Made by a program: the position numbers and the translations under genes
Shown here: piece after piece, positions 7,612 to 13,459 of the stretch
Layout of the letters: each line of letters opens with the position of its first letter
Position numbering within the stretch: the first letter of the stretch is position 1
Notes under the pieces: model-generated
Seen by the model: the letters and a program-made list of their open reading frames with translations, nothing else
Told to the model about the DNA's origin: nothing
Database searches by the model: none
Source of the DNA: Clostridiales bacterium
GTDB lineage: Bacteria; Bacillota; Clostridia; Saccharofermentanales; Saccharofermentanaceae
DNA length: 13,459 nt
Assembly (NCBI GenBank): GCA_003543635.1
Contig: DNAE01000202.1
Span: forward strand, 1-13,459
Direction of reading: 5' to 3'

Positions 7612-8787
7612 ATGCTTACAGGTGTCAAGATCATTAATTATGATGTATTCGATGATGATAAGGTGGGTCTGCTCCAGGAAGATGAGGAGGGGCTCCGTCT
7701 TCGCAATCTGAATGCCCTGATAGGAAGGAACAATACCGGAAAGTCCTGCTTTCTTATGGCCATGTCCTTCTTCAAGAGGTGCATCATTACGGATGCCGCC
7801 TCGGCTTCCAAGGCGGACGGACGCCCGGGCTTTTCCAACCTTGTGATCGATAAGTCCAAGCCGTGTACATTTAAGCTGAACTTCAAGTTCAAGGACAATA
7901 TCCTGAAGAAGGTCAACCATATTCAGTATGACCTGTCTATCCTTGCCAACGAATTCGGAAGTCCCGTGATCTCATCGGAGGTGCTCACCCTCTCCGAGAA
8001 GGTCGACGGTACTTTTGTCAGAAGGGAGCTCATGCACCTGGAGAACGGCACGGGATTCGTTGTGGATTCCAGAGGTGATGAGACGGCGGCGGATATCATG
8101 AACGAACACATGACCGCCCTCGGTATATACGGAAGGCTCGGTCAGTTCCCCTATGCCGCGGCTTTATACAGGGAGATAGAAAGATGGTTCTTCTGCGCCT
8201 TCTCCACGGAGGATATGAGCAGCTACTATCTGGACGGCAATGCCCCCGGCGGACATAAGCATCTGAACAGCCACGGCTCCAACGTCAGTAATGTCCTGGA
8301 GTATATGAAGAAGACAGATCCCAAGGGATTTGACAGCATCATGGGTGAGATCAACTCCAAGATCCCCGAGATGAAGAAGAAAAAGAAGCTTCCCGAGAAT
8401 CTTTCCAAGAGCCCGGATAAGCTCTTCTTATATCTTTTGCTCCTAAGGGACAGGGATCCCCATTCGACGATCTTCATAGAGACCCCGGATAAGGATCTCT
8501 ACCACGACATGGTGGATGTGCTGGCGGATGAGATGAGGCAGTTCACGATAGACCATCCCTACAGTCAGATAATCTTCTCCACCCATAACCCCTATATAGT
8601 GGAGACCATGAATCCCAAGGAGATCTGGGTATTCTCCAGGGACTTCGGAAGTGAAGAGGACGACTCCGTGAACATCAGGTGCGCGGGGGAGGACAAGGTG
8701 GTCAACGCGCTCTTTAAGCAGGGAGTCGGAATGGGCGCCATATGGTACGGCGGACATCTTGATACCGACATAGAGTACGAGGCGTGA
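7612..8787 (+). CDS. AAA/OLD-like ATPase (AAA_21-type), first gene of a candidate two-gene module
   Basis: A 391-residue soluble ABC-like ATPase. Walker A is GRNNTGKS (38-45), close to the N-terminus as in OLD and AAA_21 ATPases. A long middle domain (about 60-260) includes HGSNVSNVLEYM (221-232), a motif typical of this class, and a Lys-rich stretch (255-259). Near the C-terminus are the Walker B-like strand STIFIETPD (285-293) and the H-loop STHNPYIVE (323-331). The usual Walker B is hhhh-D/E-E-P-E; here the second acidic position is T291, and the signature region LSKSPDK (264-270) lacks the usual glycine. Start: ATG 7612 has GAGGTG at 7600-7605; the in-frame GTG 7603 would lie inside that site. 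The TOPRIM-like gene follows after one base. Exact function unknown; a nucleic-acid-linked or defence role is inferred. Confidence 0.85.
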   Translation: MLTGVKIINYDVFDDDKVGLLQEDEEGLRLRNLNALIGRNNTGKSCFLMAMSFFKRCIITDAASASKADGRPGFSNLVIDKSKPCTFKLNFKFKDNILKKVNHIQYDLSILANEFGSPVISSEVLTLSEKVDGTFVRRELMHLENGTGFVVDSRGDETAADIMNEHMTALGIYGRLGQFPYAAALYREIERWFFCAFSTEDMSSYYLDGNAPGGHKHLNSHGSNVSNVLEYMKKTDPKGFDSIMGEINSKIPEMKKKKKLPENLSKSPDKLFLYLLLLRDRDPHSTIFIETPDKDLYHDMVDVLADEMRQFTIDHPYSQIIFSTHNPYIVETMNPKEIWVFSRDFGSEEDDSVNIRCAGEDKVVNALFKQGVGMGAIWYGGHLDTDIEYEA

Positions 8788-8788
8788 C

Positions 8789-9478
8789 ATGCACATTGAG
8801 ATACTGACCGAAGACAAATCCGGTGCAACGGTGGTGGACCGCCTTGTGAGCCGTATAGTCAAGAACGAGGGAGTGACCGCCGACATATCCGTGCGTCCCC
8901 ACAGGGGGTGCGGAAGCCTGCCCCAGGATCCCATGGCAAGGCCCCCCAAGTTCGCCAGCTCCCTTTTGGATCTGCTGCCCGCCAAGTGCCGCGCCTATAA
9001 CGAGGTCTATTGCGGGACGGATACGATACTCATAGTCATCATGGATTCCGATGACAACGATCCCGATCTTCTGCGGCGGGAGCTTTATAATACCTGCAGG
9101 AGGTTCGCTCCGGATCTTCGCTCCGTTATAGGACTTTGCACCGAGGAGATAGAGGCATGGCTCCTGGGGGACGCGGGAGCGCTCCTCAAGGCATACCCGG
9201 AAGCTGATACTGATGCGCTGGAGGAATACGTCCAGGACAGCGTATGCGGAACCTGGGAGATGCTCTGCAGGGTGATATGTCCCGATACCTGCGAAGATAT
9301 CATAGATATCGGTTATCCCGCCATCGGCCACTACAAGGCCAAGTGGGCACAGGAGATCTCCGAGTATATGGAGCCCGAGAACAATATCTCCCCGAGCTTC
9401 GTCAACTTTAAGCTCGCCTTTAAGACTGCGGTCAGGAAGCCGGAGCCCATTGCGGGCGTCCACAGAAGGTCCTTCTGA
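8789..9478 (+). CDS. TOPRIM-like protein resembling DUF4276, partner of the upstream ATPase
   Basis: A 229-residue soluble protein. The first strand MHIEILTEDKSG places a conserved Glu at position 8, and IVIMDSDDND supplies a D86-x-D88 acidic motif after a hydrophobic strand. This E...DxD pattern is the TOPRIM metal site seen in OLD nucleases and topoisomerases. The HRGCGSLPQD segment (38-47), EEIEAWLLGD (119-128), KAKWAQEI (183-190) and the late NNISPSFVNF (198-207) match what I recall of DUF4276-type proteins that accompany AAA ATPases. The start ATG follows the ATPase stop by one base, with GAGG at 8779-8782. The stop overlaps the hemW ATG. A nuclease activity is inferred, not shown. Family assignment is from memory of motifs. 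Confidence 0.75.
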   Translation: MHIEILTEDKSGATVVDRLVSRIVKNEGVTADISVRPHRGCGSLPQDPMARPPKFASSLLDLLPAKCRAYNEVYCGTDTILIVIMDSDDNDPDLLRRELYNTCRRFAPDLRSVIGLCTEEIEAWLLGDAGALLKAYPEADTDALEEYVQDSVCGTWEMLCRVICPDTCEDIIDIGYPAIGHYKAKWAQEISEYMEPENNISPSFVNFKLAFKTAVRKPEPIAGVHRRSF

Positions 9479-10599
9479 TGGCAAAACACATCTACGTACA
9501 TATACCCTACTGTGAGGCCAAGTGTCCCTACTGTTCCTTTTTCTCGGTGACGGATAAGTCCCGGGAAGAGATGCTTTTCGACTCCATGGAAAGGGATGTC
9601 AGGTCCTACGAGGGCTTTATTGATGAGAACGACGATACCCGTGATTCCGTTTACTTCGGAGGGGGGACGCCGTCCTTTGCTTCACCCTCTTTGATATGCG
9701 GTCTACTCTTCGAGATAAGAAGGGTATTCGAAATAGGAGAGGATGCGGAGATCACCATCGAAGTAAATCCCAATTCCCTGACGGAGGATCTTGCGGCAAG
9801 GTACCGCAGGGCGGGTTTTAACAGGATATCCGTGGGGGTGCAGTCCCTTCACGACGATGTGCTCCGGACCCTGGGAAGGCTCCATAACGGAGAGGGGGCC
9901 GAGGAAGCCCTCAAGATCTGCGGGAGGGCGGGATTTACCAATATCTCCGCCGATCTCATAATAGGAGTGCCCGGGCAAAGGAGGGAGGATGCGGTGCGCG
10001 ATGCCGATGTCCTCATATCCCTGGGCGTTAAGCACATAAGCATGTATTCCCTTTCCATAGAGGAGGGGACGGAATTCGAGAAGCGTTACGGCGACGATCC
10101 CGAGTCTTATTTCCCCGAGGAAACGGAGCGGGAGATGTACCACGGTTTAAGGACGCATCTTAAGGAGAAGGGGATCTTCCCCTATGAGATATCCAACTGC
10201 GCTTATAAGGGCTATGAGAGCGTTCACAACTCATCCTACTGGAGGGGGTGCGATTATGTGGGCATAGGTCCCGGGGCCGTGGGCTTCCTTAAGGGGAAAC
10301 GCATCAGAGGCGTTGAAGATATCGGCAGGTATATCGCCTCGCCCACGGATAAGATCACGGATGAGGTGGTCGGGGAAGAAGACCGCGTGAAGGAATATGC
10401 CATGCTGATGCTGCGTATGACCGAGGGGATAGACCGGGCAGAGTTTAAAAGGAAATTCAAAAGGGACCCGGACGAGGTGTTCGGTGAGGCGATAAAGGCG
10501 AATCTTTTGCGGGGATTGATCGAATCGGATGAGCGGGGGATCAGACTGACCTCTAAGGGAACGGACCTGGCCAATATCGTATCCGAGGATTTTCTTTGA
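9478..10599 (+). CDS. hemW: Radical-SAM heme chaperone HemW (coproporphyrinogen III oxidase-like)
   Basis: A 373-residue radical-SAM protein of HemW length. The 4Fe-4S-binding cysteines are C12-x3-C16-x2-C19 (YCEAKCPYC). Also present are GGGTP (61-65), EVNPNS (95-100), SVGVQSL (118-124), and the HemW-specific HNSSYW...GIGPGA segment (250-267). A C-terminal HemN-type domain (about 300-373) ends the protein. HemW proteins bind heme and pass it to cytochromes; older annotation calls them oxygen-independent coproporphyrinogen oxidase-like. True HemN has a further cysteine after the CxxxCxxC; here F21 follows S20, as in HemW. The ATG overlaps the upstream stop by one base (TGATG). In many Bacillota hemW sits by lepA and hrcA, neither of which is seen here. 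Confidence 0.92.
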   Translation: MAKHIYVHIPYCEAKCPYCSFFSVTDKSREEMLFDSMERDVRSYEGFIDENDDTRDSVYFGGGTPSFASPSLICGLLFEIRRVFEIGEDAEITIEVNPNSLTEDLAARYRRAGFNRISVGVQSLHDDVLRTLGRLHNGEGAEEALKICGRAGFTNISADLIIGVPGQRREDAVRDADVLISLGVKHISMYSLSIEEGTEFEKRYGDDPESYFPEETEREMYHGLRTHLKEKGIFPYEISNCAYKGYESVHNSSYWRGCDYVGIGPGAVGFLKGKRIRGVEDIGRYIASPTDKITDEVVGEEDRVKEYAMLMLRMTEGIDRAEFKRKFKRDPDEVFGEAIKANLLRGLIESDERGIRLTSKGTDLANIVSEDFL

Positions 10600-10613
10600 C
10601 CGCGTTTCCATAG

Positions 10614-10619
10614 TATAAT
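10614..10619 (+). promoter_or_regulatory. Possible -10 element (TATAAT) ahead of the aldo/keto reductase
   Basis: A perfect TATAAT lies in the 51-base gap between hemW and the reductase. At the proper 17-base distance the upstream hexamer is TTTCTT, a poor -35; the better-looking TTGACC at 10596-10601 is only 12 bases away. The element may give a weak promoter or be chance. Confidence 0.3.
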
Positions 10620-10650
10620 CAGGATATAAAAGCTGAAGGAGGATCCCGTT

Positions 10651-11772
10651 ATGCCCCTCAAGGATTTTGACAGAGCAAGCCTCGGATTCGGACTCATGCG
10701 TCTGCCCGAGAAGGACGGTGCCATCGATATGGAGCGTGTCTGCGACATGGTGGATGCTTATATGGGCGCGGGAATGAACTACTTCGATACCGCCTACGTA
10801 TACCACGGCGGCAAGTCGGAGGTGGCGGCCAGGGAGGCCATAGTAAAGAGGTACTCCAGGGACTCCTTCACCATAGCGACAAAGCTTCCCGCCTGGTGCA
10901 TCCATAAGGAGGAGGATATCGACAGGATCTTTAACGAGCAGCTGGAGCGCTGCGGCGTGGATTTCTTCGACTACTATCTCCTGCACTCCGTGGAGGACGG
11001 CAATAACTTCGATACATATGAGAGTTACGACTGCTTCTCTTGGGGCGCCAGGAAAAGGGAAGAGGGGAAGATAAGACACTTCGGCTTCTCCTACCACGGC
11101 AGCCCGGAACTCCTGGATGAGATATTGGATGATCACCCGGAGATCGAGTTCGTTCAGATACAGCTCAACTACGCCGACTGGGAAAATCCCGTGGTGAGGT
11201 CCGGGGAACTTTACGAGATCCTCAGAAGAAGGAATATCCCCATGATCATCATGGAGCCCGTCAAGGGCGGTACTCTCGCCAACATAAAGCCCGAACTCAT
11301 GGATATGTATAAGGAGATGAGACCGGCGGATTCCGCCGCCAGGTGGGCTCTCAGGTTTGTGGGATCTCTCCCGGGAGTCTTCATGATCCTCTCCGGCATG
11401 TCCACGGAGGAGCAGATGCGGGACAACATAGAGACATTTACGGACTTCAAGCCCTTTACGTCTGAGGAGGCCGCTTTGGTGGAGAAGGTCAAGACCATTA
11501 TGCTCGATACTCCCACCATATCCTGCACCTCCTGCAGATATTGCACCGACGGATGTCCCATGAGCATCCTGATCCCTGATATATTCAGGACCATCAACAC
11601 CATGCGCCTTTATAACGACGAATTCCGTCCCAGGAACTTCTACAGCGGCCTGATACAGAATAACGGCAGGGCCGGGGACTGCGTGGCCTGCGGCCAGTGC
11701 GAATCCGTCTGTCCCCAGCATCTTCCCATAATCAAATTGCTGGAGGAGGCATCCGGGATACTGGATAAGTGA
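10651..11772 (+). CDS. Aldo/keto reductase with C-terminal double 4Fe-4S ferredoxin-like domain
   Basis: A 373-residue two-part oxidoreductase. The N-terminal TIM barrel (about 1-275) has the aldo/keto reductase tetrad D46, Y51, K78 and H112 (in NYFDTAYVYH, ATKLP and YYLLHSVED). The C-terminal part carries two four-cysteine motifs of the form C-x2-C-x2-C-x3-C-P: C292/C295/C298/C302 and C344/C347/C350/C354. These suggest two 4Fe-4S clusters and electron transfer linked to the barrel, a layout common in anaerobic Clostridia. The substrate is unknown. The ATG has a very strong Shine-Dalgarno AAGGAGGA (10636-10643). The stop overlaps the next gene's ATG by one base. Confident in family and architecture, not in substrate. 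Confidence 0.93.
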   Translation: MPLKDFDRASLGFGLMRLPEKDGAIDMERVCDMVDAYMGAGMNYFDTAYVYHGGKSEVAAREAIVKRYSRDSFTIATKLPAWCIHKEEDIDRIFNEQLERCGVDFFDYYLLHSVEDGNNFDTYESYDCFSWGARKREEGKIRHFGFSYHGSPELLDEILDDHPEIEFVQIQLNYADWENPVVRSGELYEILRRRNIPMIIMEPVKGGTLANIKPELMDMYKEMRPADSAARWALRFVGSLPGVFMILSGMSTEEQMRDNIETFTDFKPFTSEEAALVEKVKTIMLDTPTISCTSCRYCTDGCPMSILIPDIFRTINTMRLYNDEFRPRNFYSGLIQNNGRAGDCVACGQCESVCPQHLPIIKLLEEASGILDK

Positions 11773-11987
11773 TGTTCGGTAAGAAGAAAAAGGAACTCAG
11801 CTACGACAGGGATGCCGAGGAACCGGTTATCCGAAGGAGCATCTGCACCGGCGAGATAACCTACGGCATCAAGGATAGGAAGAGCCAAAGGTTCAGGGAT
11901 ATCGGAAGGGCTTCCTCCCTGGAGGAGGCGTACGGTTTCTTCGAGGAACGGGGCATAAAAAGAGAAGAAGTCAGGATCATATACTAG
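11772..11987 (+). CDS. Small conserved-looking protein of unknown function (71 residues)
   Basis: A short soluble protein beginning MFGKKKKELSYD, basic at the start and acidic/basic mixed later. PVIRRSICTGEITYGIKD (residues 18-35) is its most distinctive part and resembles a small protein seen in Lachnospiraceae and relatives, sometimes carrying a doubtful aspartate dehydrogenase label; it is far too short for such an enzyme. The start ATG overlaps the reductase stop (TGATG) with no close Shine-Dalgarno, so translation likely depends on coupling; an in-frame GTG at 11769 would add one residue. The stop TAG is followed after nine bases by the membrane sensor gene. Length, codon use and coupling support a real gene. 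No function can be assigned. Confidence 0.75.
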   Translation: MFGKKKKELSYDRDAEEPVIRRSICTGEITYGIKDRKSQRFRDIGRASSLEEAYGFFEERGIKREEVRIIY

Positions 11988-11996
11988 GGGGGTTAA

Positions 11997-13459
11997 ATGG
12001 TCATTTACTTTTCGGTACTGTTGCTGATATCGGTGGTGTTTTCCATCTGCTATGCCATTTCCTGGCATAAGAACTTCGACGTTCACCTGACGCTCATATT
12101 CACCATCATACCCATTGCGAATGTCGGTTATTTCCTTTACTCCCTGGCGGATGATACCAGATCCTATCTGAGCGCCCTTCAGGTGATCTATCTGGGAGGA
12201 TGTTTCCTTATCCTCTTCATAATGCTCAATATCTTCTCCACCTGCGGTATAAACGTGCCCAAGTGGATCAAGGCGCTATTCTTCATCTTCAATACCGCCA
12301 TCTATATGTCGGTGCTGACCGCGGGAAAACTTAAGATCTTCTATAAGGATATAAGTATCGAGGACGGGGAGCTTGTTAAGGAATACGGAGGCATGCATAC
12401 CGTGTTCATCATCATGGTCATCTCCTACACGGTCATCTGCGCCTTTACGCTCCTTTTCACCCTGGTGAAGAAGGATAACATCTCCCATCGTATCATCCTC
12501 TTGCTGTTCTGTCCCACCATCCTTACCGTGGCAGCATATTTCATGGGAAAGCTCTTCGGTATCGGAGACATATATCTCGTCCCCGTATCCTATGTGATCT
12601 CCCAGTTCGTTTATCTGGGAATAGTAAGGACCTTGGCCCTTTATAACCTGGGGGAGACGGCGCTGGATTCCATCGTCAAGGCGGGAAGCGCCGGCTTTAT
12701 CTCCATAGACAATTCCTTCAATTTCCTTGGCGGAAACGATATGGGCATGGAGGCTTTCCCCGAGCTTAAGGGCCTTCATGTGGACAGTTCCCTGGAAAAG
12801 ATCCCCGCGCTCAACGATCTTTTCAGGTCCTGGATCCAAGCCTTCCTGGATGTGGATGTCCGTAAGAACACCAGACATCACGAATCCGGGGGTAAGGTCT
12901 ACCTCATTGAGATCAATTACCTGTTCGACGGAAGGAGGAACCGGGGCTACCAGTTCTTCATAACGGACGACACAAAGGACCAGAAGTATATCGCCCTCCT
13001 GGATAAGTTCAACGATAAGTTGATGCAGAGGGTGGACGAGAAGACCCGGGGCCTCCGGGAGATGCACGACCGGCTCATAATGAGCATGGCGACCATGGTG
13101 GAGAGCCGCGACAATTCCACCGGCGGTCACATCAAGAGGACCAGCGTGGGAGTGAAGCTCCTGACGGACGAGATGGTAAGGGACGAGGCGTGCGACCTGG
13201 ACGAGACCTTCGTCCGGAACATAATCAAGGCTGCGCCCATGCACGACCTGGGTAAGATCGCCGTTCCCGATTCCATATTGCAGTTTAACGGCAGGTACGA
13301 GCCCTGGCAGTTCGAGCAGATGAAGCGCCACGCCCCCGAGGGAGCCCGCATCGTACATGAGATCCTGGAGGGCACCGACGACGAGGAGTTCCACCATATC
13401 GCCGAGAACGTTGCCCACTACCACCACGAGAGATGGGACGGCTCCGGCTATCCCGACGG
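11997..13459 (+). CDS. Seven-helix membrane sensor with HD-GYP phosphodiesterase domain (3' truncated by window end)
   Basis: The frame from ATG 11997 stays open to the window end (487 complete codons). About seven hydrophobic segments fill residues 3-213 (roughly 3-22, 30-50, 60-82, 90-110, 134-158, 164-184, 190-213), like the 7TM sensor regions of some signalling proteins. A soluble middle domain (about 222-335, with GFISIDNSFNF) resembles PAS. After a helical linker (335-365) comes an HD-GYP domain: ESRDNSTGGHIKR (H378), the HD pair in MHDLGKIAVPD (H416, D417), KRHAPEGARI (443-452) and HHERWDGSGYP (476-486). HD-GYP enzymes hydrolyse cyclic-di-GMP. The metal and GYP residues seen so far are intact. 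The Shine-Dalgarno run AGGGGGG at 11986-11992 precedes the ATG. The C-terminal end is missing. Confidence 0.9.
   Translation, partial: MVIYFSVLLLISVVFSICYAISWHKNFDVHLTLIFTIIPIANVGYFLYSLADDTRSYLSALQVIYLGGCFLILFIMLNIFSTCGINVPKWIKALFFIFNTAIYMSVLTAGKLKIFYKDISIEDGELVKEYGGMHTVFIIMVISYTVICAFTLLFTLVKKDNISHRIILLLFCPTILTVAAYFMGKLFGIGDIYLVPVSYVISQFVYLGIVRTLALYNLGETALDSIVKAGSAGFISIDNSFNFLGGNDMGMEAFPELKGLHVDSSLEKIPALNDLFRSWIQAFLDVDVRKNTRHHESGGKVYLIEINYLFDGRRNRGYQFFITDDTKDQKYIALLDKFNDKLMQRVDEKTRGLREMHDRLIMSMATMVESRDNSTGGHIKRTSVGVKLLTDEMVRDEACDLDETFVRNIIKAAPMHDLGKIAVPDSILQFNGRYEPWQFEQMKRHAPEGARIVHEILEGTDDEEFHHIAENVAHYHHERWDGSGYPD

Noticed and set aside
8370..8395. A-rich AAG/AAA lysine run in the ATPase as a frameshift or slippage site
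   Set aside because: The frame continues intact through the H-loop, and the longest A run is only five bases.
9294..9311. Repeated GATATC palindromes as a possible binding site
   Set aside because: They encode an ordinary EDIIDIG stretch in the TOPRIM-like gene and GATATC is frequent across the window's coding DNA.
10596..10619. TTGACC and TATAAT as a promoter for the reductase
   Set aside because: The spacer is only 12 bases, too short for a standard sigma-A promoter, so the pair is not accepted; only the -10 is listed at low confidence.
10231..11721. 496-codon minus-strand frame opposite hemW and the reductase
   Set aside because: Both + strand genes have full catalytic motifs; the antisense product shows no family feature.
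12276..13427. 383-codon minus-strand frame at the window end
   Set aside because: The + strand here encodes an intact 7TM/HD-GYP protein; the antisense frame is its shadow.

Overview
The window reads as chromosomal DNA from an anaerobic member of the Bacillota (class Clostridia; Lachnospiraceae- or Oscillospiraceae-like, or a relative). This is inferred from gene content and order (a likely ftsZ followed by nrdR, then nth-recG-rsmD-coaD), purine-rich Shine-Dalgarno sites, heavy use of AGG/AGA arginine and ATA isoleucine codons, and an oxidoreductase with two four-cysteine iron-sulfur motifs. All supported genes lie on the + strand and are packed with gaps of a few bases or short overlaps. I see no tRNA, rRNA, CRISPR array, insertion sequence or phage gene.

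Region 1 (1-7546) is a housekeeping and regulatory block. It begins with the C-terminal end of a protein with a Pro/Ala/Gln-rich tail, probably FtsZ. Then come nrdR (repressor of ribonucleotide reductase genes), an OmpR-type response regulator with its membrane histidine kinase, nth (endonuclease III), recG (branch-migration helicase), rsmD (16S rRNA methyltransferase), coaD (CoA synthesis) and a coiled-coil protein resembling ATP synthase subunit B or DivIVA. A strong intrinsic terminator at 7515-7546 closes the block. A weak promoter may sit inside the 3' end of rsmD, ahead of coaD.

Region 2 (7563-9478) is the most interesting part. A good sigma-A-type promoter (TTGAAA-N17-TAAAAT) leads into an AAA/OLD-like ATPase and, one base after it, a small TOPRIM-like protein resembling DUF4276. 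ATPase plus TOPRIM partners recall the architecture of OLD, Gabija and PARIS anti-phage systems, so this is a candidate two-gene effector module. Its ATPase has unusual Walker B and signature motifs. The module is coupled by a one-base overlap (TGATG) to hemW.

Region 3 (9478-13459) holds hemW (radical-SAM heme chaperone), an aldo/keto reductase with a C-terminal double four-cysteine ferredoxin-like region, a 71-residue basic/acidic small protein, and a seven-helix membrane sensor with a C-terminal HD-GYP phosphodiesterase domain that runs off the window end. The last gene was identified by direct translation, as it has no stop in the window.
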